Shown: positions 13,936 to 22,812 of the stretch, in pieces | Numbering within the stretch: position 1 is the stretch's first letter | Layout of the letters: each line of letters begins with the position of its first letter | Source of the DNA: an uncultured Lachnospiraceae bacterium | Lineage (GTDB): Bacteria > Bacillota > Clostridia > Lachnospirales > Lachnospiraceae | Assembly (NCBI GenBank): GCA_910578825.1 | Contig: CAJTSB010000021.1 | Location: 29,324-53,020, forward strand | Length of the DNA stretch: 23,697 nt | Reading direction: 5' to 3' | Notes under the pieces: model-generated | What the model was told of the DNA's origin: nothing | The model's input: the letters and a program-made list of their open reading frames with translations, nothing else | Database searches by the model: none | Translations under genes and position numbers: made by a program

Positions 13936-15903
13936 TCACTTCGTTCCCCCTCTCAATTTAACTGCTGCCACTACCTGCCCAAGTTCCTCCGCCTGACTCA
14001 GAGATAACGACGCTGTCTCATCCGTCTCCTGTGCAAGCTGCCGATTCGTGTTTGCAATTGTAAGAACTTTATCCGCTTCCTCTGTTACCATGGATGCAGC
14101 CTCTTTCTGCTGCTCCACCACCATCGCCATGTTATGGGAAATTCCGGTGAACCTCTCTGTCGCCTGATAAATTTCCCGGAAGGACTCTGCGGTAGCATCC
14201 GCTGTCTTCAAGCCCTTTTCAATCGAAACATTTGCCAGCCCGATAATGTTTCCGGTCTGCTTCAACGCATCGGCTGTCTGCTCTGCCAGAACACCTATCT
14301 GCTGCGCAACTACGGCAAAACCTCTCCCCGATTCTCCGGCACGGGCTGCCTCAATGGAGGCATTCAGAGCAAGCAGGCTGGTTTCAGAAGAAATGTCTTC
14401 AATCAACTGGCTGATTTTGATGATTTCCTGCATATTCTCATAAATATCATGCATTGTCCCCAGCATGTCATCCATCTGTTCCTGTCCCTGATCCACCTTG
14501 TTCTGCGCGCTTCCTGCACATTCTTTGACCAACCCTGCATTTTCCGTAATATGTTCAATCTGCTCAGTAATCCTCTGTATACTGTCAATCAGACGTTCCA
14601 ACGCAACCTCCTGCTCTACGGATCCATCATACAGCCGTTTGGCGTATCCCGATACTTCAGAGGAATTCTCATTCACCGCCAATGAGGAATCATTGATTCT
14701 GCGCATGGTCTCATTGAGGGACTCTGTGATGCTGATAAGCGCATCACGAATCGCCACGAAATCGCCGCTAAAAGAATCCGGTACTTCCTGGGAATAATCT
14801 CCCTGCGACAGATATCCCAGCGAGACATTGATGTCGTTGATATAGCCGTCTACACTTGCAATGGTCTTTGCAAGTGCATCTGTAAGAATCTGCGCCTCCT
14901 CGTTCGTCCTTGCAAGCACAACCTCGTCTTTCAGATTTCCCTCGGACAGAGACGTAAGCCTGCCCGTGGCAAGAGACAGGGAATCTGAAATGCTGTCTGC
15001 CATTTTCACAATCACAAAACGCGCAATAAGCAGCAATACGATGGCAATCGCAATACAGACAAACACGGAAAAGAACAATGCCGCCTGGAATTCCCTGCGC
15101 GGCGCGTCTATCACAAGCGTCCAGTTCGTGCCCGGCACCGGAGCGTAAGCGACATAATGGTTTACCCCATGCAGGCGCGTGGATTCCGAACCCGTCTGAA
15201 AATTTATCATGTTATCAAACATGTTCTTGTTTTTTCGAGAATTATATATCTCATAGACATTCTCATGTTTCTGCATATTTTCCAGGTCTTTATCTGCAAT
15301 AATGGTTCCTTCTTCATTGATTATGTATGAATCGCCTGTAACCCCTATGTTGATATTAGACAGCACGTCATTGAGCATGTCATACTTGTAACTCCCCACC
15401 AGATAGGAAACCACCTCTCCATCTTTACTCATGGGAAGAGCCACGCAAAGCTGCCAGATATCATTTTCGTAATACGGTTCATCAATGACAATATTACCTG
15501 TCTGCTGCAGATATGAATAATATTTCTTATCTGCAATGCTCTCTGGCGCCTCCTCATCCCCATACAGTTTGCTGCCTGACAAATCATATCCTCCCAGCCA
15601 GACAAACTCTATGCGGGTCTCCCGTTCATCCAGAACTTCCTGTTTCTGTTGTGTGGTAACACTCTCATCCGTCAAATCCTGCTCCAACGCCAGATTTGCC
15701 ATACGGTCTGTGAGAAGATGCAGGTTCGCGCCGACATTCTGCGAGGAGGTTTTGGCTATCAACTGCAAATTCTCCAGTAAGATTTTGTTTGTAGAGAGAA
15801 AACTGCTGATAATCATCACAATGGTAAGCAGCGCACCAAGTAAAATGGCCACTGACATCACATAAAACTCAATGATCTGCTTAATCGTCCGTTTCTTTTT
15901 CAT
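13936..15903 (-). CDS. Methyl-accepting chemotaxis protein with extracellular Cache domain
   Basis: 655 residues from the ATG at 15903, chosen because GGAAAGGAAA precedes it; an upstream in-frame ATG at 15936 would place codons over the promoter's start point. Layout: membrane helix about 14-38; extracellular double-Cache ligand domain about 39-270, with an FVWLGGYDLSGSKLYGDEEA strand and a GDSYIINEEGTIIAD motif; second helix about 276-299; HAMP about 300-355; then the long cytoplasmic coiled coil with the signalling tip LIEDISSETSLLALNASIE and AARAGESGRGFAVVAQQI, where CheA and CheW bind. It senses a small molecule and biases flagellar rotation. The ligand cannot be predicted. Confidence 0.94.
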   Translation of the reverse strand: MKKKRTIKQIIEFYVMSVAILLGALLTIVMIISSFLSTNKILLENLQLIAKTSSQNVGANLHLLTDRMANLALEQDLTDESVTTQQKQEVLDERETRIEFVWLGGYDLSGSKLYGDEEAPESIADKKYYSYLQQTGNIVIDEPYYENDIWQLCVALPMSKDGEVVSYLVGSYKYDMLNDVLSNINIGVTGDSYIINEEGTIIADKDLENMQKHENVYEIYNSRKNKNMFDNMINFQTGSESTRLHGVNHYVAYAPVPGTNWTLVIDAPRREFQAALFFSVFVCIAIAIVLLLIARFVIVKMADSISDSLSLATGRLTSLSEGNLKDEVVLARTNEEAQILTDALAKTIASVDGYINDINVSLGYLSQGDYSQEVPDSFSGDFVAIRDALISITESLNETMRRINDSSLAVNENSSEVSGYAKRLYDGSVEQEVALERLIDSIQRITEQIEHITENAGLVKECAGSAQNKVDQGQEQMDDMLGTMHDIYENMQEIIKISQLIEDISSETSLLALNASIEAARAGESGRGFAVVAQQIGVLAEQTADALKQTGNIIGLANVSIEKGLKTADATAESFREIYQATERFTGISHNMAMVVEQQKEAASMVTEEADKVLTIANTNRQLAQETDETASLSLSQAEELGQVVAAVKLRGGTK

Positions 15904-15938
15904 ATCGTAAATTTCCTTTCCACCCCTTCTTCCCATAC

Positions 15939-15947
15939 ATTATAACA
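15939..15947 (-). promoter_or_regulatory. Extended -10 promoter of the chemoreceptor gene
   Basis: On the minus strand TGTTATAAT (15947-15939) is a TGn-TATAAT extended -10 element in the 68-nt gap between uvrA and the chemoreceptor. No good -35 is seen. Transcription would start near 15932, about 30 nt before the ATG, making the chemoreceptor and lipoprotein a unit separate from uvrBA. Confidence 0.6.
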
Positions 15948-15971
15948 GGATTTTAGGACATTTGTTTATTT

Positions 15972-18809
15972 TTACAGATATTTCTTTATATATTTCCCGG
16001 TATAGGATTCATCCACTTCCGCAACCTCCTCCGGCGTCCCTTTTGCAACGACCCTTCCACCGCCGTCACCACCTTCCGGCCCCATGTCGATGATGTAATC
16101 TGCCGTCTTGATGACATCCAGATTATGCTCGATAACCACAACCGTGTTGCCTCCTTCTGCAAGACGCTGTAAAATTTCCGTCAATTTATGCACATCCGCA
16201 AAATGCAGCCCGGTCGTAGGCTCGTCCAGAATGTAAATCGTCTTCCCCGTACTGCGCTTGCTGAGTTCCGTAGCAAGCTTGATCCGCTGCGCCTCCCCGC
16301 CGGATAAAGTCGTGGAAGGCTGTCCGAGCCTGATGTAGGAAAGCCCAACGTCATAAAGCGTCTCGATCTTCCTGCGGATAGACGGCACATGCTCAAAGAA
16401 CGCAAGCGCCTCCTCCACCGTCATATCAAGCACGTCGTAAATATTCTTCCCTTTATATTTCACATCCAGCGTTTCCCGGTTGTAACGTTTGCCTCCGCAA
16501 ACTTCACAAGGCACATAAACATCCGGCAGGAAATGCATCTCAATTTTCAAGATACCATCCCCGGAACACGCCTCGCACCGCCCGCCTTTCACATTAAAAC
16601 TGAAACGTCCCTTGGCATATCCTTTCGCCTTGGCGTCCGGCGTTGCCGCAAACAAATCTCGAATCTGATCAAATACTCCGGTATAGGTCGCCGGATTGGA
16701 GCGTGGCGTCCTGCCAATCGGAGACTGATCGATGTCAATCACTTTATCAAGCTGTTCAATTCCCTCAATTGTCTTATGTTTCCCGGGAATCACCCTGGCA
16801 CGGTTCAAATCACGCGCCAGGCGTTTGTAAAGAATTTCATTGGTAAGTGAAGATTTCCCGGAACCCGATACGCCGGTAATGCAGGTCATGACCCCCAATG
16901 GAATCTCCACATTTACATTTTGGAGATTATTCTCCGCTGCGCCCCTGATTTTTAGAAATCCTGTCGGTTTTCTCCTCACCTGCGGCACTGGAATCGTCAC
17001 TTTTCCACTAAGATACGCTCCGGTGACAGAATCCTCATTTCGCATGATATCCTGCGCTGTTCCCTGCGCCACCAGTTTGCCGCCATGTTCCCCGGCTCCG
17101 GGTCCGATATCTACAATATGGTCCGCCGCCAGCATCGTCTCCTCGTCATGCTCCACAACGATCAATGTGTTACCCAGATTTTTCAGGTTCTTAAGCGTAT
17201 TCAGCAGCTTATCATTGTCACGCTGATGCAAACCGATACTCGGTTCATCCAGAATATACGCAACGCCGACAAGCCCGGAACCAATCTGGGTTGCAAGACG
17301 AATCCGCTGCGCCTCCCCGCCGGACAGACTGCCCGTTGCACGTGTGAGCGTAAGGTATTCCAGGCCCACATCCACCAGAAACCCTACCCGCGCTCTGATT
17401 TCTTTTAATACCTGGGCGCCAATCAGCTTCTGCTGCTTCGTCAACTCCATATCCGACAGAAATTTCTGGAGTTTGCGAATGGACATGGACGTAACCTCAA
17501 AAATATTTTTATCTGAAACAGTAACTGCCAGAGATTCCTTCTTCAGACGCTGACCGCCGCACGTTTTACAGGGCGTCACACGCATAAACTGCTCATACTC
17601 CTGTTTCATGGTATCGGAACCGGTCTCCCGGTAACGTCGCTCGACATTTTTTATCAATCCCTCAAATGCCACATCATAAATACCTTCCCCGCGTTGCCCT
17701 TTGTAGTATACTTTAATCTCTTTTCCCCCGGTTCCATTGATGATGATATTCTGTATTTTCTTGGGAAGTTCTTCGTAAGGCGTATGCAAATCAAACCCGT
17801 ATTGCTCCGATAACGCCGTCAGAACGGCATTCGTGAAACTTCCCTTATCTGCACTGGACTGCCAGCCCATCACCTGGATTGCCCCCTCTGCAAGACTCAG
17901 CGACTTGTCCGGTATCATCAGATCCACATCAAATTCCATCTTGTAACCCAATCCAAAACAATCCGGGCAGGCGCCAAAGGGATTGTTAAAGGAAAAACTT
18001 CTCGGTTCAATCTCATCGACGCTGATTCCGCAATCCGGGCAGGAAAAACTCTGTGAAAAATTAATCGGTTCTTTGCCGATGACGTCCACCGTCATCAGCC
18101 CTTCCGCCAACTGCAATACATTTTCCACCGAATCGGTAAGACGTCTGTCAATCCCCGGCTTTACCACCAGGCGATCCACGACGATTTCAATGTTGTGCTT
18201 GATATTTTTGTCCAGTGGAATGTCCTCCGCCAAATCATAGACGTTGCCGTCAACCTGAACACGCACATAACCGCTGCGCTTTGCCTGTTCAAACAATTTC
18301 TGATGCATTCCCTTGCGCCCGCGCACCACTGGAGCCAAAAGCTGTATCTTGGTACCCTCCGGCAGAGACATAATCTGATCGACCATCTGATCCACCGACT
18401 GTTTTTTAATCTCTTTTCCACAGTTCGGACAATGCGGAATGCCGATTCTGGCATAGAGCAGACGAAAATAATCATAAATTTCCGTAACCGTGCCCACTGT
18501 AGATCTCGGATTGCGGTTCGTAGACTTCTGGTCAATGGAAATTGCTGGAGAGAGCCCCTCGATCTTCTCCACATCCGGTTTCTCCATCTGGCCTAAAAAC
18601 TGTCGTGCATAAGAGGAAAGCGATTCCATATACCTCCGCTGCCCCTCGGCATAAATCGTGTCAAACGCCAGCGAAGATTTCCCTGAACCGCTCAAACCGG
18701 TCAGTACGACAAACTCGTTTCTGGGAATATCCACGTCCAGATTTTTCAGATTGTGTTCATTCGCCCCTCTGATTTTGATATATTGTCTGCTATTTTTTTT
18801 CCCTTCCAT
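15972..18809 (-). CDS. uvrA: Excinuclease ABC subunit A
   Basis: 945 residues, full length. UvrA is the damage-recognition ATPase of nucleotide excision repair that loads UvrB. Two ABC ATPase modules are visible: Walker A GLSGSGKSSL at 38-47 and GVSGSGKSSL near residue 650, each with its signature (GSLSGGEAQRIRLATQ, TTLSGGEAQRIKLATE) and Walker B (AYILDEPSIGLHQRD, IYILDEPTTGLHFAD). Zinc modules: CPDCGIS with CPDCFGLG, and CEACSGDG with CEVCGGKR. All catalytic residues look intact. It follows the glycosyltransferase by 40 nt in an otherwise standard uvrB-uvrA run. Confidence 0.98.
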   Translation of the reverse strand: MEGKKNSRQYIKIRGANEHNLKNLDVDIPRNEFVVLTGLSGSGKSSLAFDTIYAEGQRRYMESLSSYARQFLGQMEKPDVEKIEGLSPAISIDQKSTNRNPRSTVGTVTEIYDYFRLLYARIGIPHCPNCGKEIKKQSVDQMVDQIMSLPEGTKIQLLAPVVRGRKGMHQKLFEQAKRSGYVRVQVDGNVYDLAEDIPLDKNIKHNIEIVVDRLVVKPGIDRRLTDSVENVLQLAEGLMTVDVIGKEPINFSQSFSCPDCGISVDEIEPRSFSFNNPFGACPDCFGLGYKMEFDVDLMIPDKSLSLAEGAIQVMGWQSSADKGSFTNAVLTALSEQYGFDLHTPYEELPKKIQNIIINGTGGKEIKVYYKGQRGEGIYDVAFEGLIKNVERRYRETGSDTMKQEYEQFMRVTPCKTCGGQRLKKESLAVTVSDKNIFEVTSMSIRKLQKFLSDMELTKQQKLIGAQVLKEIRARVGFLVDVGLEYLTLTRATGSLSGGEAQRIRLATQIGSGLVGVAYILDEPSIGLHQRDNDKLLNTLKNLKNLGNTLIVVEHDEETMLAADHIVDIGPGAGEHGGKLVAQGTAQDIMRNEDSVTGAYLSGKVTIPVPQVRRKPTGFLKIRGAAENNLQNVNVEIPLGVMTCITGVSGSGKSSLTNEILYKRLARDLNRARVIPGKHKTIEGIEQLDKVIDIDQSPIGRTPRSNPATYTGVFDQIRDLFAATPDAKAKGYAKGRFSFNVKGGRCEACSGDGILKIEMHFLPDVYVPCEVCGGKRYNRETLDVKYKGKNIYDVLDMTVEEALAFFEHVPSIRRKIETLYDVGLSYIRLGQPSTTLSGGEAQRIKLATELSKRSTGKTIYILDEPTTGLHFADVHKLTEILQRLAEGGNTVVVIEHNLDVIKTADYIIDMGPEGGDGGGRVVAKGTPEEVAEVDESYTGKYIKKYL

Positions 18810-18849
18810 TGCTGTTCCTTTCTATATTCAACGTTCTTTACAATATGGA

Positions 18850-19896
18850 TCAAAGCCCACGAATCTCCCGGCATATCTCCTCCAGACGAACTGCCGCTTT
18901 TTCATCATCCATAGTATCCAACTCTGAAATCAAATCAATAATATGCGCCTCTTTTTCGAAGAAATGGTATTGTACATAAATATTGTCCTTATAATCGGGC
19001 AACACCATCTTTACGACACGGCACATGTAGCGGAATAAATTTACCGACATTATCATGCCCCTCAGACTCAGAAAATAAAATGGTTCCACGAAAAATGCAT
19101 GTATAAAATGCATCTCCGTTTCTTCTCTGTAAATATCAAAATCAGGAAATTTTCTTATGTAATCTAACAACTGCCATTGTACGTTCAGATGATCCAAAAT
19201 AGTCGAGGGGTTACTCATATAATTTAATGTGGTTCCCTCTTCGTTCTGCCGGTAGAAATAAAATTCTCCCTCAACCCGTGCAATTCTGTTTACCCGCAAT
19301 TTCAGAGGATAGGTAAACAAAGGTTCTTCATAGGCCACCCCTTCCGCAAACCGGACGCCCGCTTCCTGAAAAAATGTATACCTGTACAGTTTCCTCGTAC
19401 ACGATTCCCCCATCACATCATTACTTAACAAAAGCTGTTTGCGCGCCCTTTCACCCTTGATATCAAATACCTCAAATGAATAATCGTTCTGGTTGCCCTT
19501 ACAGGAAAGACTATCGGAAAATTTACGAAACTCTACCACATCGCTTTCCGTCTCCCGGATTACGTTCCTCAATATTTCATACATATCCCGTGAAATATAA
19601 TCATCTGCGTCCACAAAACTGATATAATCACCAGAAACATATTCCAGACCAATATTGCGCGCCGCACCCTGTCTTCCATTCTTCTCGGATTTAACCAATA
19701 TTATATGATCCGGGTATTGTTTTTCGTACCTTTCCAAAATCTTCCATGTTCCATCTTCCGAACAGTCATCGACCATAATAATTTCCATGTTGTCTATGCC
19801 GATTGTCTGATTGATTACAGAGTCCAGACATTCCTCTACATATTTTTCCACATTATAACACGGAATAATCACGCTAACTTTTTCCATCGTCATCAA
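18850..19896 (-). CDS. Family 2 glycosyltransferase inserted between uvrB and uvrA
   Basis: 348 residues. GT-A fold start VSVIIPCYNVEKYVEECLDS, nucleotide-sugar motif MVDDCSEDGT (41-50), GRQGAARNIGLEYVSGDYIS, and the metal-binding DADD at 96-99. The C-terminal half (about 180-348) is helical and of the kind seen in capsule and teichoic-acid-type transferases such as EpsJ/CpsJ relatives. It would add a sugar to an envelope polymer at the cytosolic face. The ribosome binding site GAGGAG overlaps the uvrB stop and the ATG lies 7 nt beyond the uvrB CDS, so it is translated from the uvrB message. No link with DNA repair is known for this family; the placement looks like an insertion into the operon. 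Confidence 0.9.
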   Translation of the reverse strand: MMTMEKVSVIIPCYNVEKYVEECLDSVINQTIGIDNMEIIMVDDCSEDGTWKILERYEKQYPDHIILVKSEKNGRQGAARNIGLEYVSGDYISFVDADDYISRDMYEILRNVIRETESDVVEFRKFSDSLSCKGNQNDYSFEVFDIKGERARKQLLLSNDVMGESCTRKLYRYTFFQEAGVRFAEGVAYEEPLFTYPLKLRVNRIARVEGEFYFYRQNEEGTTLNYMSNPSTILDHLNVQWQLLDYIRKFPDFDIYREETEMHFIHAFFVEPFYFLSLRGMIMSVNLFRYMCRVVKMVLPDYKDNIYVQYHFFEKEAHIIDLISELDTMDDEKAAVRLEEICREIRGL

Positions 19897-19903
19897 ATTC
19901 TCC

Positions 19904-21889
19904 TCAGGACATTTCTGTCAAACTCTTTTTTAACTCGATCATCTTATCACGCAGCTCTGCCGCCGCCTCGAAATTGAGTTCCGCAGCCGCTGCCTGCATT
20001 TTCTTCTGAACCTCTCCAATGAGTTTTTCCAGCTCTTTTTTGCTCATGGACTCCGGGTCTTTCTGGAACTGATACTCTTCCTTCGCCACCTTCTTGGAAA
20101 TACTTATCAGCTCACGGACAGATTTTTGAATCGTCTTAGGCGTAATGCCATGTTCCTTATTATATGCCTCCTGTTTGCTCCTCCTGCGGTTCGTCTCGTC
20201 AATCGCCACCCGCATGGAATCGGTTATGGTATCCGCATACATCAGCACATGCCCCTCCGAATTACGTGCAGCACGCCCAATCGTCTGGATTAGCGATGTC
20301 TCCGAACGCAAAAATCCTTCTTTGTCCGCATCCAGAATTGCCACCAGTGTAATTTCCGGTATGTCCAATCCCTCTCGCAACAGGTTGATTCCCACCAGGA
20401 CGTCAAATACATCCAGACGCAAATCCCTTATAATCTCTGCCCGCTCCAACGTGTCAATATCAGAATGGAGATATTTTACCCGAATCCCCACTTCACGCAT
20501 ATAGTCCGTCAAATCCTCCGCCATCTTTTTGGTCAGCGTGGTAATCAGGACTTTATTCTTCCTGGAAATTTCTTTATTGACCTCTCCGATAAGGTCGTCA
20601 ATCTGTCCCTCCACCGGACGCACTTCCACTTCGGGATCCAACAGCCCGGTCGGACGTATAATCTGCTCCGCACGAAACATTTCATGTTCCTTTTCATAAA
20701 CGTTCGGTGTAGCGGATACAAACAGCATTTGATCTATTTTACTTTCAAATTCACCAAAATTCAAGGGGCGGTTGTCCTTTGCAGAAGGAAGGCGGAAACC
20801 ATAATCCACAAGCGTCGTCTTGCGCGACTGGTCTCCGGCATACATTCCCCGCACCTGTGGAATCGTTATGTGCGACTCGTCCACGATAATCAGAAATTCA
20901 TCCGGGAAATAATCGATTAACGTGTGGGGCGGTTCCCCCGGCTGCAATCCGGACAGGTAGCGGGAATAGTTCTCAATGCCGCTGCAAAAGCCCGTCTCCT
21001 TGAGCATTTCTATATCAAAATTCGTGCGCTCGGCAATCCTCTGCGCCTCCAGCAGCTTGTCCTCTCCCTTGAAATACCTGACGCGCTCAACCATTTCTTC
21101 TTCTATCTCGGCTGCCGCCTGGCGAATTTTCTCAGGCGCAACCACATAATGCGAGGCCGGAAATACTGCAATATGCTCCAGACGGCTCTTGATCTCTCCA
21201 GTCAACACATCAATCTCCGTAATCCGGTCTACCTCGTCTCCAAAAAATTCAACCCGAACCGCTGTCTCGCCATAGTTTGCCGGGAAAATCTCTACCACAT
21301 CTCCACGCACGCGGAACGTACCTCTCTGAAAATCCATGTCATTTCTGGTATACTGGATATCAATCAATTTCCGAATCACTTCGTCCCTGTCCTTTTCCAT
21401 GCCCGGACGCAGAGACAGCATCATATTCTTATAGTCAATGGGACTTCCCAGACCATAAATACAGGACACGCTGGAAATAATCACCACGTCTTCCCGCTCT
21501 GCAAGCGCTGCTGTTGCTGACAGACGCAGCTTGTCAATCTCATCATTGATGGAAGAATCTTTGGCAATGTAAGTATCCGTAGAAGGCACATAAGCTTCCG
21601 GCTGGTAGTAGTCGTAATAGGACACAAAATACTCCACTGCATTATTGGGGAAAAATTCTTTAAATTCTCCATATAATTGGGCTGCCAATGTCTTGTTATG
21701 AGCTATAACGAGCGTTGGTTTATTTAATTGTTGGATGACGTTTGCCATCGTAAAGGTTTTACCGGAACCAGTGACACCGAGAAGGGTCTGGAACTGATTG
21801 CCTTCTTTGAAGCCTTTGACCAATTCGGCGATGGCCTGCGGCTGGTCGCCTGTGGGGGCGTATTGTGATACTAATTCAAAATGATCCAT
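19904..21889 (-). CDS. uvrB: Excinuclease ABC subunit B
   Basis: 661 residues from the ATG at 21889, which has GGAG 9 nt upstream and gives the usual UvrB N-terminus; in-frame ATGs at 21904 and 21919 lack a ribosome binding site. UvrB verifies the lesion, opens DNA and recruits UvrC. Motifs: Walker A GVTGSGKT (38-45), the beta-hairpin YYDYYQPEAYVPSTDTYIAK, helicase motif IIVDESHITIPQ, GINLLREGLDIPEI, QTIGRAARN, and the C-terminal UVR motif EKLIGEVQKKMQAAAAELNF. It heads the uvrB - glycosyltransferase - uvrA run. Two inverted repeats lie immediately upstream. Confidence 0.98.
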   Translation of the reverse strand: MDHFELVSQYAPTGDQPQAIAELVKGFKEGNQFQTLLGVTGSGKTFTMANVIQQLNKPTLVIAHNKTLAAQLYGEFKEFFPNNAVEYFVSYYDYYQPEAYVPSTDTYIAKDSSINDEIDKLRLSATAALAEREDVVIISSVSCIYGLGSPIDYKNMMLSLRPGMEKDRDEVIRKLIDIQYTRNDMDFQRGTFRVRGDVVEIFPANYGETAVRVEFFGDEVDRITEIDVLTGEIKSRLEHIAVFPASHYVVAPEKIRQAAAEIEEEMVERVRYFKGEDKLLEAQRIAERTNFDIEMLKETGFCSGIENYSRYLSGLQPGEPPHTLIDYFPDEFLIIVDESHITIPQVRGMYAGDQSRKTTLVDYGFRLPSAKDNRPLNFGEFESKIDQMLFVSATPNVYEKEHEMFRAEQIIRPTGLLDPEVEVRPVEGQIDDLIGEVNKEISRKNKVLITTLTKKMAEDLTDYMREVGIRVKYLHSDIDTLERAEIIRDLRLDVFDVLVGINLLREGLDIPEITLVAILDADKEGFLRSETSLIQTIGRAARNSEGHVLMYADTITDSMRVAIDETNRRRSKQEAYNKEHGITPKTIQKSVRELISISKKVAKEEYQFQKDPESMSKKELEKLIGEVQKKMQAAAAELNFEAAAELRDKMIELKKSLTEMS

Positions 21890-21908
21890 AATAATAATCT
21901 CCATATAG

Positions 21909-21931
21909 ACTATTTCCATTTTGGAAATAGT
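21909..21931. promoter_or_regulatory. Inverted repeat just upstream of uvrB
   Basis: ACTATTTCCA (21909-21918), TTT, TGGAAATAGT (21922-21931): a perfect 10-bp inverted repeat with a 3-nt centre, ending 20 nt before the uvrB ATG and 7 nt before its ribosome binding site. It could be a repressor operator over the start point or a hairpin in the uvrB leader. It does not match the GAAC-N4-GTTC LexA/DinR box. Confidence 0.5.
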
Positions 21932-21958
21932 TCAATCCGTATAAGTTCTCCTGCTTAG

Positions 21959-21979
21959 TTGTGCAAATGCCTTGCACAA
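21959..21979. promoter_or_regulatory. Second inverted repeat, overlapping a possible uvrB -35 box
   Basis: TTGTGCAA (21959-21966), ATGCC, TTGCACAA (21972-21979): perfect 8-bp inverted repeat. On the minus strand its proximal arm contains TTGCAC, which with TATACG 17 nt downstream (21943-21938) makes a weak sigma-A promoter for uvrB. A protein bound here would block that promoter. Both promoter and operator are tentative. Confidence 0.35.
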
Positions 21980-21996
21980 TTAAATATCAATATACT

Positions 21997-22372
21997 TTAA
22001 AATACCTCATTCGAACAAAAATTGCTACATGTAGCAACTTTTTCAAAATCAGGAAATTCCTCATAAAATTGTATCATCCGAAAAACAGAACTTTTTTCAT
22101 AAGAACGTCCATATCGAAATTCTAATTCTTTAATCAGATTTTTACAATGAATTTCCCATACTCTGCTTTCTGTCCATTTAATATATTATCTTTAAGTTCC
22201 TGCCCTATATGCCAAAATAAATATACTGTTTCAAAATTAGCTGTTTCAAATACTTTACTTTAGCCGTCTCAATCAGCTTAACAATATTATCATATGTTTG
22301 TTTATAATTTTCTGGGAAAATCTATTCATTTTTCACATTAGCCTCCTCTTTGTCATAGCTATTTGGGATCAT
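21997..22372 (-). pseudogene. DUF1016/YhcG-like N-terminal domain, degraded
   Basis: Joining three frames gives a recognisable DUF1016 N-terminal domain: NYKQTYDNIVKLIETAK, then VYLFWHIGQELKDNILNGQK, AEYGKFIVK, NLIKELEFRYGRSYEK and SSVFRMIQFYEEFPDFEKVAT. Intact relatives of about 330-380 residues end in a PDDEXK nuclease domain and often lie near restriction genes. Here an ATG at 22372 (AGGAAG 5 nt upstream) is followed by an in-frame TAG at codon 17. One frame change follows TAK, and another lies in GTAAAAATC just before the NLIKEL segment. Similarity stops abruptly after KVAT at a 16-bp palindrome, and the nuclease half is absent. Non-functional. Confidence 0.7.
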
Positions 22373-22397
22373 TACTTCTTCCTAAACCCTCCAACTA

Positions 22398-22423
22398 AAT
22401 TGGCTACACGCGTTTAGCCAATT
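22398..22423. terminator. Hairpin between two pseudogenes
   Basis: AATTGGCTA (22398-22406), 8-nt loop, TAGCCAATT (22415-22423), a perfect 9-bp stem. It lies 11 nt after the end of the DUF6602-like fragment. Followed by CATTTTTT on the plus strand and TTAGTT on the minus strand, so it may be a weak terminator. Confidence 0.4.
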
Positions 22424-22433
22424 CATTTTTTAG

Positions 22434-22807
22434 CTACTTTCCAATTAAATCATCAAAATACTCTTCCGCCGTATAAATTTTTGACAATTTATTAAATATC
22501 CATTCATCCGTAGTTAGCTCCTTTTTTCAAACGATTCCATCACTACCGATGCCAAAAACGGACCACAAATTGCTTTATGCTTATCATTATTGCATCTGCA
22601 TAAATTAGATACATTTTTCAATGCTATTACTTCATGCTCAATATCCGTATCTTTCAATTTTTTCTTGACAGAAATAACTCCCACCACACCTTCTGGCGGA
22701 ACTATAACGCTATCACCAAATCTTTGAAATATTAGATATTTAGCACTATCATAAATCAAAATATCAAATTGTGTTGAATTATCATCTTGTTCATTATTTC
22801 TTACATT
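22434..22807 (-). pseudogene. DUF6602-like protein fragment with a frameshift
   Basis: The readable frame runs STQFDILIYDSAKYLIFQ, RFGDSVIVPPEGVVGVISVK, KKLKDTDIEHEVIALKNVSN, matching the core of DUF6602 proteins (a predicted nuclease-like family often beside restriction genes). Upstream it is open only back to a TAA at 22808-22810 and has no start codon, so the 5' part is lost. It stops at TAA (22514) after ESFEKRS. A one-base shift in the A-run of GAAAAAAGG reopens a coding-looking tail, ELTTDEWIFNKLSKIYTAEE then YFDDLIGK, ending at TAG (22434). Family assignment is from memory of the motif and is moderately sure. Confidence 0.55.
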
Positions 22808-22812
22808 TTATC

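Noticed and set aside
13898..13939. Longer lipoprotein start (GTG at 13939)
   Set aside because: It would add 14 residues before the signal peptide, overlaps the chemoreceptor stop and lacks a ribosome binding site, whereas 13897 has AGGAGG.
20924..21520. 198-codon plus-strand frame opposite uvrB
   Set aside because: Antisense to a highly conserved part of uvrB; no family features.
21920..22020. LexA/DinR box upstream of uvrB
   Set aside because: No GAAC-N4-GTTC or near match was found at a suitable position; only the two other inverted repeats are present.
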